The notes below the pieces were generated by a model, which saw only the letters and a list, made by a program, of their open reading frames with translations, searched no databases and was not told where the DNA came from. This document shows positions 36,295 to 45,104 of a stretch of DNA of 45,301 bases, piece after piece (the first letter of the stretch is position 1; the number at the start of each line of letters is the position of its first letter). The stretch is from CAYMWF01 sp964394085 [NCBI: uncultured Gemmatimonadota bacterium] (lineage in GTDB: Bacteria; GCA-2686955; CAYMWF01). The position numbers and the translations under genes were made by a program. The stretch covers positions 1 through 45,301 of the forward strand of contig CAYMWF010000041.1 of assembly GCA_964394085.1 (NCBI GenBank), in the 5' to 3' direction.

Positions 36295-37491
36295 TCAATT
36301 GAACCATTTCCAGTTGCCGGGACCCCCGTATGCCCCCATATCCGAATCCCGCCCGTCTTTGTAGAACGGCGGAATCCGCGGATGCCAGTCATACAGGAAG
36401 TCGTGAATATCGGGATCGCCCGAATCGATGCAGGGCGAAGCCGGATGCAGCAGGTATTCGTAACCCATGTATGTCACGAAGAGCGGGTTTTCGGCGATAT
36501 TGCCGTCCCCGGGCCAGGCGCCCTGGACGTCGGAGTAGGTGACCACCGGCTCCCCGGTGTAAACGAAGATCTCACCCGGGGAGTCATCCCAGAAAATCGA
36601 GTTCACCACCACCGGTTCCGAGTAGTAGCAGTAGAGCGCTCCCCCGACTCCGAAGGAGTAGTTCCCGGAGACGGTGCAGTTGAAAATTTCCGGAGTGCAT
36701 TCGGCGTAATAGCTGTAGCAGCTTATGGCGCCGCCGTTCCAGTCGCTCGTATTGGCGACGAAGATGCAGTTGACGAATCGTGCGGCTTCTTCCTCGCAGT
36801 AAGCGCCCCCGCCGTAATCGGCCGCGTTCCCGGTTATGAAGCAGTTGCTTACCACCGGGGAGGATGCGTTGCAGCTCACGCCGCCGCCGTACCCCGCCGA
36901 GTTGCCGCTCATGAAGCAGTTCGAAATCGCGGCATCGGAGCCGTTGAGACAATAGACGGCCCCGCCGTAACCGTACTGCGATTCATTACCGGTGAATGTG
37001 CAGTCCCCGATCAGCGGGGCGGCCGAATCGCTGCAGCAGATGCCGCCGCCGTCCCAGGGGGAGGAGTTGCCCGACAGAACGCACCCGGTGATTGTGGGCG
37101 AGGATCCCGAGCAGGAGATGCCCCCCCCTCTCTCGGGCCAGTCGACGTACCCGTTCGATATGGTGAAATCATCCAGCACGGAGCCGGATGTTTCGCCGCT
37201 GTGGAAGAGGAAGCCCCTGTGCTGGTCGGAGAAGCTTCCCTGGCAGTCGACCACGGTGGCCGCGGCGCCGTGACTGCTCTTCACCACTACGGCTTTCCCT
37301 GAAAAATCAACGTCCCTGTTGCCTTCGCCGGTATAAGTGCCGGCGGCCACCAGCACGGTGTCGCCGGAAACCGCGGCGTCTATTCCCGCCTGGATCGTCG
37401 GCTGTTCGGATGGAACCCTGATAACGGCCGCGCCCGCCTGAAGCGACGGGAGCAGGAGCAGGAGGGTTATGATGTATTGCGAGCGCTTCAT
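36295..37491 (-). CDS. Exported right-handed beta-helix protein (EGNRD family)
   Basis: A 398-residue exported beta-helix protein: signal peptide MKRSQYIITLLLLLPSLQAG, then the N-terminal family motif IRVPSEQPTIQAGIDAAVSG, GTYTGEGNRDVDFSGKAVVV, followed by many turns of the form GGGISCSGSSPTITGCVLSGN and GGGAYCEEEAARFVNC. Ends with DSPGEIFVY, YSDVQGAWPGDGNI and DSGDPDIHD. Cysteines recur once or twice per turn. This architecture is like the polymorphic outer-membrane/choice-of-adhesin class; binding target unknown. AAGGAG precedes ATG 37491; the open frame extends uselessly to 37599. The CotH gene follows after 11 bp. Confidence 0.88.
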   Translation of the reverse strand: MKRSQYIITLLLLLPSLQAGAAVIRVPSEQPTIQAGIDAAVSGDTVLVAAGTYTGEGNRDVDFSGKAVVVKSSHGAAATVVDCQGSFSDQHRGFLFHSGETSGSVLDDFTISNGYVDWPERGGGISCSGSSPTITGCVLSGNSSPWDGGGICCSDSAAPLIGDCTFTGNESQYGYGGAVYCLNGSDAAISNCFMSGNSAGYGGGVSCNASSPVVSNCFITGNAADYGGGAYCEEEAARFVNCIFVANTSDWNGGAISCYSYYAECTPEIFNCTVSGNYSFGVGGALYCYYSEPVVVNSIFWDDSPGEIFVYTGEPVVTYSDVQGAWPGDGNIAENPLFVTYMGYEYLLHPASPCIDSGDPDIHDFLYDWHPRIPPFYKDGRDSDMGAYGGPGNWKWFN

Positions 37492-37624
37492 GCCGGACTC
37501 CTTCTGTCTGTTATTCCGGACTCGTCGTATTATATCATAGATCGACCGGTCCGTGCATTTTGCGCGAACCGGTTCATTCGTCCCCGCGGTCGGACCCACG
37601 GGGAATGAATACCGGACGGGAGGA

Positions 37625-38974
37625 TTACTCCAGGTAGTCGGGACTGTACCTCTGGACCCTCGCCAGCTCCCCGCTCATATCGTAATCCCAGACTTCCGAT
37701 TTCCAAAAGGTGACTTCGAAAATATATCCGGATGTACCCTCCGTTATCAGAGTATTGCCGTTGGGCATCCTGAAAGCGCCCGACAGGTGGTTCGAATAGA
37801 ACACACCGGGATCCGCATACAGCCATGCCGGCGCTTCGGGGCCGAAAGGCTCGCCGGGGTCTATGTCGTATGTCCAGCCGTTGAGAGGCGGTATGATCTC
37901 TTCCACCGATGAATAGTCGGTGCCGGGCCTGCCGTAACCGTTGTTGAATACCAGCAGATGCCCTTCGCCGGGGAGCCCGGGATCGATCCAGTTGACCCCG
38001 TGCAAGACGAAGAACTCCTGGTCGCTGCCGCTTCCGCGGTCGTAGGCCTGCGGGTTGCCCCATCGGTAGAGGATGTCGCCTCCCATGCCGCTGTTGCCGC
38101 CCGAATGGCCGGCCGCTTCCTGGGTAGTAGTGCTGTGATCGATCACGTAGAACTCGTGCAGCTTGTGAGAGCTGATAACGATCTGGTCGAGCTCGGGATT
38201 GTAATCTATGGCGTTAGCGTGCACCCATTCGGCGCCGAAGCCGCCGTCGCCCAGGTAATTGACGTTCATGAGCTCCGGGTGATCGGCCACCACGCCGTAA
38301 TTATCCTTGGCGGGATCGTAATCCTGGATGAGATGATCCCAGAGGTGCCATTCCCAGACCACGTCGGCGTCGGATGTTCCGATCGGCTCGAGTTCGGCGA
38401 TCATCACGGGCCACACTTCGCTGGGCGGATTGCTGCGCCCCGCCTGGAGGGCTTCCGCCCGCGTCTTCCGCTCCCAGGCGATGAGGAGGATGTTGCCGTT
38501 CGGCATCGGCTCGATGTCGTGGTGCTGGCAGTAGTCGTAGGTCGAGAAGTCGAAGTCCCAGAGGATATCGCCGTTCCAGGAGATGCGCTGGATCCTGCCG
38601 CCGACGGCGCCGCCGTGGAAGTACACCCGCTGCGCCTCGCACGGGCGGATAATCGATCCGTCCGTCTGGAGGTACGCGATGCTGGCCGGTCTGTCGGCGC
38701 CCTGCCATGTATTGATGGTGTTCTTATCGTTGTCGATGAGCCTGGTGGTGGTGGAGCCCAGGCTCGAGATCAGGGTGTATCCGTCGTAGGGAACGCCGGG
38801 CCACTGTATCTTTTCAATATGTTTGATATCGCGGACACCCCGGTCGATCGCCTGCGACCGCTCCCCGGCCCGGTTGTCCGGCCCGGCATCGACCGGTGCG
38901 CCGGAGACGCCGATCAACAGAACCAGCAATAAACAACAGAATATTCCGCAGTAGCGGATGACCGTCCGTTTCAT
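37625..38974 (-). CDS. Arylsulfotransferase-like exported protein (ASST)
   Basis: A 449-residue exported protein with a signal peptide (to about residue 32) and a six-bladed-propeller fold of the ASST family. Markers: GYTLISSLGSTTTRLIDNDK, VYFHGGAVGGRIQRISWNGD, ILWDFDFS, CQHHDIEPMPNGNILLIAWE, WVHANAIDYNPELDQIVIS and GNTLITEGTSGYIFEV. Family enzymes move sulfate between phenols without PAPS, with a histidine as the sulfate carrier; several candidate histidines (HHD, HAN, LHGVNWID) are present but which is catalytic is not assigned. GGAGGAG precedes ATG 38974. It lies downstream of the sigma/anti-sigma genes on the same strand and may be part of their regulon. Confidence 0.87.
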   Translation of the reverse strand: MKRTVIRYCGIFCCLLLVLLIGVSGAPVDAGPDNRAGERSQAIDRGVRDIKHIEKIQWPGVPYDGYTLISSLGSTTTRLIDNDKNTINTWQGADRPASIAYLQTDGSIIRPCEAQRVYFHGGAVGGRIQRISWNGDILWDFDFSTYDYCQHHDIEPMPNGNILLIAWERKTRAEALQAGRSNPPSEVWPVMIAELEPIGTSDADVVWEWHLWDHLIQDYDPAKDNYGVVADHPELMNVNYLGDGGFGAEWVHANAIDYNPELDQIVISSHKLHEFYVIDHSTTTQEAAGHSGGNSGMGGDILYRWGNPQAYDRGSGSDQEFFVLHGVNWIDPGLPGEGHLLVFNNGYGRPGTDYSSVEEIIPPLNGWTYDIDPGEPFGPEAPAWLYADPGVFYSNHLSGAFRMPNGNTLITEGTSGYIFEVTFWKSEVWDYDMSGELARVQRYSPDYLE

Positions 38975-39030
38975 ACTTCTCCTCCAGGATGTAAAGTTCG
39001 CCTTCAAGATCTATTTAATACCTCAGAAAA

Positions 39031-39591
39031 TCAGTTTCGACCCGGTGGATGGGGGGGCGGCGGCCTGTCTTCGAATCCCGGCCGGGCGCGGCGGTGACCG
39101 CCGGCCGGCGGCGGTCGGCGAAAGAGTTCGTGCATGAGCATCTGGAGCTTCTCCTGCTGATCGGGTTCGCACAACTCCTTCATGTCGAGGAAATACTGAA
39201 AAGTCAGCCGCTCGATTCCGGCCTGAATTTCGAGCGAAAGGTTCAGCAGGGAGTCGGAAACGGTCGCCTGCGGGTTCTCCATCAAAACCTCGTCGAACAT
39301 CTCTTTTTTTATGACCCTGATTTCCCGGCTCAGCTTCTCGACCTGCTCCCGGTGCCGCCGCTGCAGGAGCAGATACTCCTCCGTCTGCGATTCATCGAAT
39401 CCCAGCTCCGCTTCCAGAAAAAAACGCACATCCCCGGAATCTTCGCCCCCGGGGCGGTGCTGCGGATGGCGAGGCGGATGGATCGGGGGCTTCATCCTGT
39501 TAACCCAGATTAGAGCCAGGAGGGCTGTATTCAGAATAATCAACAGGAAGACGAGTAATCCCAGGAACCTGGTTTTCTTGAAAAGGTCCAT
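39031..39591 (-). CDS. Spy/CpxP-like membrane-anchored periplasmic protein
   Basis: A 186-residue protein with one N-terminal membrane anchor (FLGLLVFLLIILNTALLALIW), a proline/histidine-rich linker (PPIHPPRHPQHRPGG), a helical domain (about 50-150; LGFDESQTEEYLLLQRRHRE, FDEVLMENPQATVSD, YFLDMKELCEPDQQEKLQML) and a proline-rich tail (RRPPPAGGHRRARPG). The helical domain looks like the metal-resistance sensor/chaperone group (CnrR, ZraP, Spy, CpxP; LTxxQ-like spacing as DQQEKL). Such proteins sense periplasmic stress, often for an ECF sigma system, which fits the two genes upstream. The histidine-rich linker could bind metal. Confidence 0.8.
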   Translation of the reverse strand: MDLFKKTRFLGLLVFLLIILNTALLALIWVNRMKPPIHPPRHPQHRPGGEDSGDVRFFLEAELGFDESQTEEYLLLQRRHREQVEKLSREIRVIKKEMFDEVLMENPQATVSDSLLNLSLEIQAGIERLTFQYFLDMKELCEPDQQEKLQMLMHELFRRPPPAGGHRRARPGFEDRPPPPHPPGRN

Positions 39592-39655
39592 CTGTCACCC
39601 CTGTTCCGACCCGATCCGGTCGATCGAATCGCTTCTCCCAACGGATTGCTCCGTT

Positions 39656-40021
39656 TTAATAAAAACTAAGTTGTTCGGAGCCCTGACCGGCCAGTGAAAA
39701 CTCATCTGCGAACGCCTCCAGATACATCTCGCGATCCTGATACCCGGTGGTATCACCGCTATATCCGGTGGTGTCGCCGGATAAGAGAATCATCCCGGAG
39801 AAGATGTTGATCAGGACGATGACCGCCACGGCCGCAGGCCGGAGATATTTCAACTCAACTAATCCGGTCAAAGGAAAACGAGTGAGTTTCTTCTTATTCA
39901 GGCTGTCGATTCTATGCTTCAGCCGGGCGTAGAAATAGGGACCGACTTCCAACTCGGTTCTCATCTCGAGCAGGCCGAGCGTCTTTTCGACTTCCGCTTC
40001 GATCCGATCACTATGCCTCAT
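39656..40021 (-). CDS. Putative anti-sigma factor, single-pass membrane protein
   Basis: A 121-residue protein with a cytoplasmic helical N-terminus (RHSDRIEAEVEKTLGLLEM), one membrane segment (PAAVAVIVLINIFSGMILL, near 72-90) and a short outside tail with two repeats of SGDTTGY. Lying between the ECF sigma gene and a Spy/CpxP-like gene, it is most simply a membrane anti-sigma factor. It lacks the HxxxCxxC zinc motif of classical ZAS anti-sigmas. I chose ATG 40021 because GGAGAG lies four bases upstream; the open frame runs to a GTG at 40057. Confidence 0.72.
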   Translation of the reverse strand: MRHSDRIEAEVEKTLGLLEMRTELEVGPYFYARLKHRIDSLNKKKLTRFPLTGLVELKYLRPAAVAVIVLINIFSGMILLSGDTTGYSGDTTGYQDREMYLEAFADEFSLAGQGSEQLSFY

Positions 40022-40155
40022 TCGTCTCTCCATCCGCAACGCGGCGCACCGCTTCACAAGTCTGGACGCCGTTTCGAACGAAAACCTGCGGTTTTCTTTG
40101 TATTTTTTTTTTCGAAAGCATCAAATTCATCCCGATCCGATCCCATCCGTCCGTT

Positions 40156-40734
40156 CTACTCTTGTTTTTTATAGTAACGGTACAATTTCCCTCGAAGATT
40201 CTTCTTTCCCCGGTGGATCAACGATTCGACGGCTGAAACGGTGGTTCCCAGAACTTCGGCGATCTCCGAATAACTCCGTTTCTCGAAGTTGCTGAGAGTC
40301 AACGCGATTCTCTGGTTGACCGGCAGAGAATCCATTGCTTCTTTCAGGACCTGGAAGCGTTCTTCCTCTTCAAGTGCGATATGGGGTTCGCTCCGCCGGG
40401 GGGCCGGAACCCGCTCGACGGGGTTATCGAGCCCGATTATGCGGACGAACCTGCCGAATCTCTTCTTCCGTTTCTTCTTCCGGATCAGATCCAGGGACCT
40501 GGTGACTGAGATCCGGTAGATCCAGGTGGAAAGCTTCGCCTGCCCCCGGAAGCCCGAAATCGATTTGTGGACCTCGAGAAACACATCCTGCGCGACCTCT
40601 TCGGCATCTTCCCTGTTGTGGAGGAAGCTGTAGCAGGTGTTGAGAACCCGGGCCTGGTAAAACTCCACGAGCTGTTTGAAGACGCCGGGCTCCCCCGCCT
40701 TGATGCCCTTTACCAGGTTTTGATCGTCCAACAT
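40156..40734 (-). CDS. ECF RNA polymerase sigma factor
   Basis: A 192-residue sigma-70 family factor with regions 2 and 4 only. Region 2: NREDAEEVAQDVFLEVHKS and FRGQAKLSTWIYRISVTRS; a basic linker (RKKKRKKRFGRF); region 4: LPVNQRIALTLSNFEKRSYS, EIAEVLGTTVSAVESLIHRG. It directs RNA polymerase to a stress or envelope regulon. The genes for a putative anti-sigma and a Spy/CpxP-like protein follow, and possibly the arylsulfotransferase, beta-helix and CotH genes belong to the same transcript. Between this gene and the next there is a hairpin GAAAACC/GGTTTTC (40080-40096). Confidence 0.92.
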   Translation of the reverse strand: MLDDQNLVKGIKAGEPGVFKQLVEFYQARVLNTCYSFLHNREDAEEVAQDVFLEVHKSISGFRGQAKLSTWIYRISVTRSLDLIRKKKRKKRFGRFVRIIGLDNPVERVPAPRRSEPHIALEEEERFQVLKEAMDSLPVNQRIALTLSNFEKRSYSEIAEVLGTTVSAVESLIHRGKKNLRGKLYRYYKKQE

Positions 40735-41079
40735 TATTCTCGATCGAATCTCGCCCCGTAAATCCTCAGCAGCGAATCAAGAAGACCTGGGTGTGCGGAA
40801 GGCTGCATTTGAACCTGTAGAAACCGGATTCCGGAAAACCGTTCTATTTCGCGCAATCCCGGAATACTGAAAACGGAAACAGTATACTTCCTGCCAGTAT
40901 AACCCAGTATATCTCGAATACCTTAAAAAGAAAATCCGTAACCGGCCCGGAGTCGCTTCGGATACTCCGGTACGGTTACGGCTCACCTATATTCAACCTG
41001 CAACGGTTCATGCAGGTCGATGTGAAGCTCGAATCCGGGTGGAAGGGGGCGTGTTGCCTCGCCCCCTCCTCAATACACC
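40735..41079. other. Upstream region of the sigma gene with three CAGTATA repeats
   Basis: CAGTATA occurs at 40880, 40895 and 40905, about 146-177 bp upstream of the sigma start; read on the minus strand it is TATACTG, and TTATACT there resembles a -10 element. The repeats may be an operator or promoter for the sigma operon. No gene is supported. Confidence 0.5.
41045..41066 (-). terminator. GC hairpin after the DUF1566 gene
   Basis: GGGGGCG (41045-41051) and CGCCCCC (41060-41066) form a 7-bp stem with an 8-base loop, 13 bp after the stop of the minus-strand DUF1566 gene. There is no T-run, so it may act with Rho or as a 3'-end stabiliser. Confidence 0.5.
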
Positions 41080-42753
41080 CTAACTCTGCACTGTCACCTG
41101 CACCGAATCGGTCCAGGTGCCGTCGAACTCGCCGTCTTCATTGTCGTCGACGCCGAAATATATGGTGTAATCCCCCGCGGGGAGGGCGCTGTCGAGGACC
41201 TCGAAGGCTGAAAGCGACACCAGGTCGTAGCCGAAAGAGCGGTAGAAACCACGCTCCCAGCCGGTCGGATAAATATAACTGTATGTACCGTAAGGGGTAT
41301 CGGCATATAGCCACCAGTCCGTCCCCCGATCGGTGAAGTCGCCCGGCTCAAGGGCGATCGTGATAGTCGCGGTGCTGCCGGGAGACAGGTAAACGGGGCC
41401 GTCGGAACCGTTCGCTTTGACGTCGGGAACGGGCGTTTCGGCCAGCCCGCCGCGCACGCACCGGACGTGATTGTAGATGCGCACCACGTCGCCCTGGGGG
41501 CCGTTGCCGTACGGCCAGTCATCAGGGTCTCCGTATTTCGGATCGCTCCGCTGGGCGCCGGCGCCGTGGACGTCCATCAGGGTGTATTCGTAAGGCGGAA
41601 ACGGCGACCGCATCCAGCCCAGGGCCTCGCCGAAGCAGACATAGACACTCATGTAGCCCGGCGACTCGGTCCAGTTCGCATGCGTAGTCCCGGCCCAGTA
41701 GAACGGGTAGTTCGGGCCGTCGCCTTCGTCGATGATGAGGGTGCAGTTGAAAACGGGATCGATGGCCGCGGTGCCGTGGGTGTCGGGGGAGCGTGTATAG
41801 TCCACAATGCTCTGCAGTTCCTTCGCATTGGGCAGGCGCCAGTCGTCCCGGCCGGCGAGAACGAGGTTTTCGGCGTAGGAAAGCGCCTGCTCCCAGGTCC
41901 TGCCGGTGACGCTGTCATCCTGCTGCCAGATCAAGCCTGTGGCGGCGTCGGTGACGGTGCCGTCGCCGTTGTCGGTAAAGTTGTTGGTTCCATACCCGGT
42001 GTTGCCGCGGCAGCATAGGACGAACGACTCTTTATCGTCGCCGTGGAGGCTCGTACCGTAACCCTTGATCCGGCCGTCGGCGAAGTTGACGCCGAAGACG
42101 GTGTGGTCGCCGCCCATGGTGGTGCTCACGTACTCGGTGCTCGACCAGTACTGGGAGTCTATGATGCGTTCGCCACCATTCTCGTTACCATAGATGAAAG
42201 CGAAATATTCCCTGTCGATGAAGGGTATGAGACCCGTCGTGTCGCCTTCGAAGCCGCTCGGGTCGACACCGCTGAAATCGATGAGGGAGTAGAGTTCCTT
42301 GATCGACGGGAGACGCCAGTCGTCGAACCCTCCGTAACTCATCCCGTTCAGCACATCGGGGAAATCCATGGCATTCCACCAGGAGAGCTTGTCGCCGGGC
42401 GACTCGAGCTCGCCGTCCCCGTCGGTGTCGGGTGACGCCATCCAGGTCAGGCCCGTGGTCAGGTCGAGCACGGTGCCGTTCCCGTTGTCACTGTACCGCG
42501 GCGGCGGTCCGTAGTAGTGGGCATCCTGGCCGAAGAATGATTCGCCGGACTCAGGAAAATCGATCTCGACAGCCGTGTCGTAGCACTTGAATTGTCCCGT
42601 ATCCACCGGGATGTAGTCCGTGACAGGTCCATCAGGGGGTGAATCTCCAATCCCGCTCGCCGCCCGGGCGGCCCCGGGTAAAATTGTCAAAGCGAACATC
42701 ACGAAGATCGATATCGCGGCCATTCGATCCTTTGAAACAAATCTCGTTCTCAT
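41080..42753 (-). CDS. Exported protein with two DUF1566 (Lcl-type) domains
   Basis: A 557-residue exported protein. Signal peptide (to about 32), then two DUF1566 copies: YSDNGNGTVLDLTTGLTWM with FDDWRLPSIKELYSLIDF and SQYWSSTEY; and FTDNGDGTVTDAATGLIWQ with RDDWRLPNAKELQSIVDY. Both contain the DNGDGTV, TGLxW and DWRLP signatures. Members such as Lcl of Legionella bind glycans or collagen; the ligand here is unknown. The C-terminus is an Ig-like domain (SPGSTATITIALEPGDF, ALPAGDYTIYFGVDDNEDG) of the kind found on other exported proteins in the window. GGAGG precedes ATG 42753. Confidence 0.87.
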   Translation of the reverse strand: MRTRFVSKDRMAAISIFVMFALTILPGAARAASGIGDSPPDGPVTDYIPVDTGQFKCYDTAVEIDFPESGESFFGQDAHYYGPPPRYSDNGNGTVLDLTTGLTWMASPDTDGDGELESPGDKLSWWNAMDFPDVLNGMSYGGFDDWRLPSIKELYSLIDFSGVDPSGFEGDTTGLIPFIDREYFAFIYGNENGGERIIDSQYWSSTEYVSTTMGGDHTVFGVNFADGRIKGYGTSLHGDDKESFVLCCRGNTGYGTNNFTDNGDGTVTDAATGLIWQQDDSVTGRTWEQALSYAENLVLAGRDDWRLPNAKELQSIVDYTRSPDTHGTAAIDPVFNCTLIIDEGDGPNYPFYWAGTTHANWTESPGYMSVYVCFGEALGWMRSPFPPYEYTLMDVHGAGAQRSDPKYGDPDDWPYGNGPQGDVVRIYNHVRCVRGGLAETPVPDVKANGSDGPVYLSPGSTATITIALEPGDFTDRGTDWWLYADTPYGTYSYIYPTGWERGFYRSFGYDLVSLSAFEVLDSALPAGDYTIYFGVDDNEDGEFDGTWTDSVQVTVQS

Positions 42754-42968
42754 TCGGCGCCTCCATCTAAAGTGAGTTACAGTCTCGCGTCATCGATAAA
42801 GACGCCGTCCGGCTGAAAAACTTGCGGTCGGTTTTCATTTTCTTTTTGCGGAACAGCCATGGGGACTGAAAATCCGTGTGTCCGCAGTTCAATGCTGCGC
42901 CTCGGCACCACGCTTTTCCCGGCCATTCCATGGTTTCCGTGAAAGTCGTTATAATTCAAAGGGTTTTG

Positions 42969-43325
42969 GCATGGTACAGGCCGGCGAGGGAGCGTCTTCC
43001 CGCCCTGCGGAAGACGCTGCGTCATCCGGCTCCGCTAATCCCTCGCTCCGGGAAGCGCTGAAACTCGCTGTTCCGTTCCCGCGCTGCTCGCACTCGCTCG
43101 CAGCTTCCCGTCCCCCCCGCAGCTCAAACATCAGCGCTTCTGATCCTCCACTCGGGAAGTGTCACCCCCGCCGATCCCCCTGATCGCAGCGCGAAGGGAT
43201 AGCATGTATTATCAATACTGGTGGTACAGCAAATTCGTTCGCGTGACCTGTTGTCCCTCCCAACCCCGGATGACTCCGCTATGTCCTCCGGTCGAAAAGG
43301 CGCTCCCTCGCCAGCCTCACCATGG
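42969..43325. repeat. Diverged 60-bp inverted repeat pair in a gene-free gap
   Basis: Arm 1 (42969-43029) and the complement of arm 2 (43266-43325) share GCATGGT/CCATGGT, AGGC(C/T)GGCGAGGGAGCG and GTCATCCGG in the same order. Arm 1 also holds its own hairpin: AGCGTCTTCC (42991-43000) with GGAAGACGCT (43009-43018). The arms bound about 236 bp without a gene. The whole gap 42754-43466 has no supportable gene. A decayed non-autonomous element or REP-like pair is possible. Confidence 0.6.
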
Positions 43326-43466
43326 AACCAGCAGGTTGGGAAGAAGAGTGTCGTGAAATTGAAATACATGCATAGCTACATGCATCGTTTGGACAGGATA
43401 GCGGTTTTGTGAGGGGTGTATATTCAGGGAAAGCGGCATCTGTGAAAAATGAGTGCTGAATCGGTG

Positions 43467-44897
43467 CTAATCGTGATACAAACTTTTCGTGATGTTCCAG
43501 CCGTGCCAGTATTCGAATGCACCCATGTCGATGCGGGATCCGCCGCCGAGCGGGACCTCAGAAGTGGGATCACCAGTGTCTATACAGGGAGAATCAGGAA
43601 GTAGATTGAAGTCCAATGAATCAGGTTCGACAAACAGTGGATCGGAATCTATGTTTCCTTCCCCTGGCCAGCCACCTTTGATGTCAGAATAGCTGACAGT
43701 AACTTCGCCTGAACCGATGTATATTTCATCCGGTTGATTATTCGAGTAAATACAGTTTGTAATTATTGAAGTAGATAGCCAATGGTAGCTCCCTCCACCA
43801 TCAATTGCACTGTTTCCATAAAATGTACAATTAGTCATATTGGATGATCCAGCAACTCCGCCTCCATATCCTGCATGATTTCCTATGAGTAAACAATTAA
43901 TAATATCTATATCACCCTGAATACCACCACCAACTGTTATTAGTTTAGTTGTGTGGGCCATGTTATTGATTATCGCACAATTCGAAATTACCCCGTTGCA
44001 TAGATGAAGCCGGATCCCTCCTCCGTCATATTTGGAAAGATTATTCGAAATAATGCAATTGCTTATATTCACTGTTGAACTAACGCAATTTGCGCCACCT
44101 CCCTTTGCGCTGTTCGGTTCTCCATTCTCATTATTGCTTACATCGCATCCATCCATAACCAGCACACCATTGTAGCAATACAATCCGGCTCCGTGAAAAC
44201 TGCACCAATTCTTTGAAATCACACTGTCAAATAACTCAACATCACTTTCCCGCATATAAATTCCGCCACCCTCCGAAAGTGTAAAGTTATTAACAATATC
44301 GCAATCTTCGATAACAATTTCGCTGTCCTTGATGTAGATTCCTCCACCTCCAAATGTCGAATTGTTTTGGTCGATTACGCAGCTTATCATCCGTGCCGAA
44401 CTTTGGGCCATGTATATTCCCCCGCCAGAATGAGATAGATGGAAATTTCGCGGGAAAAATATCTGTGGAGTATTGAGGATAATCCCATTGTTCTTCACAA
44501 CACAATTGGATATCTCAGGAGAAGCGCCGACACACTTAATCCCATTGCCGCTTCCGTTCGTCTCTCCATGGATAATCGTAAAACCATCTAACTTGGAACT
44601 TTCACTTTCACCTGAATGAAAATAGAATCCCCCGCCATTCCATTCGCAGTCTATTACTACCGATTCCGGGCCGTTTAAACTTTTAAGAACGATATTCTTG
44701 CCGTTGAAGTCCAGGTTTTTATTTCCTTCACCCGTATATGTACCGTCCAGTATTAGAACAGTATCTCCTTCAGATGCTTGATCAATCATTTCCTGTATGG
44801 TTCTGGGAATCGGATATTGGCGCAGCTCGAAACCGGCTGATGAGTAGCTGTAACAATATATGGCAAGCACGGCAGGGAGTATTTTCTTGCAGGTCAT
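43467..44897 (-). CDS. Exported right-handed beta-helix protein, AT-rich gene
   Basis: A 476-residue exported beta-helix protein of the same family as the one at 36295: short signal peptide (KKILPAVLAIYCYSYSSAG), GTYTGEGNKNLDFNGKNIV, FYFHSGESESSKLDGFTI, then many turns such as GGGIYIKDSEIVIEDCDIVN, and the close YSDIKGGWPGEGNIDSDPLF, SPCIDTGDP, RIDMGAFEY. Its base composition is plainly AT-richer than nearly all neighbouring genes, with many AAT, ATT and TTA codons, so it may be recently acquired or under a different mutational regime. GGGGGA precedes ATG 44897. It is divergent from a paralogue starting at 45105. Confidence 0.88.
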   Translation of the reverse strand: MTCKKILPAVLAIYCYSYSSAGFELRQYPIPRTIQEMIDQASEGDTVLILDGTYTGEGNKNLDFNGKNIVLKSLNGPESVVIDCEWNGGGFYFHSGESESSKLDGFTIIHGETNGSGNGIKCVGASPEISNCVVKNNGIILNTPQIFFPRNFHLSHSGGGIYMAQSSARMISCVIDQNNSTFGGGGIYIKDSEIVIEDCDIVNNFTLSEGGGIYMRESDVELFDSVISKNWCSFHGAGLYCYNGVLVMDGCDVSNNENGEPNSAKGGGANCVSSTVNISNCIISNNLSKYDGGGIRLHLCNGVISNCAIINNMAHTTKLITVGGGIQGDIDIINCLLIGNHAGYGGGVAGSSNMTNCTFYGNSAIDGGGSYHWLSTSIITNCIYSNNQPDEIYIGSGEVTVSYSDIKGGWPGEGNIDSDPLFVEPDSLDFNLLPDSPCIDTGDPTSEVPLGGGSRIDMGAFEYWHGWNITKSLYHD

Positions 44898-45104
44898 GTT
44901 TTATCCCCCATCCCTTAAAGTAGACAATCCTACTAGTAATTATATAAGGGATTCGACCTGTTCGCAAGGCTGAACCACTGCATGCAATTCAGCTTTCGGC
45001 TGAACCTGATGGTAAGCTGAAGGAGAGGCAATTTTTGACAAAGGCGTGATTATCGGCTAGATTTTATTTACAGGCGATACGATTGCCTTTCTGAAGGATG
45101 TAAA

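Noticed and set aside
43124-43369. 81-codon minus-strand frame in the gene-free gap
   Set aside because: Overlaps one arm of the inverted repeat; no start signal or domain.
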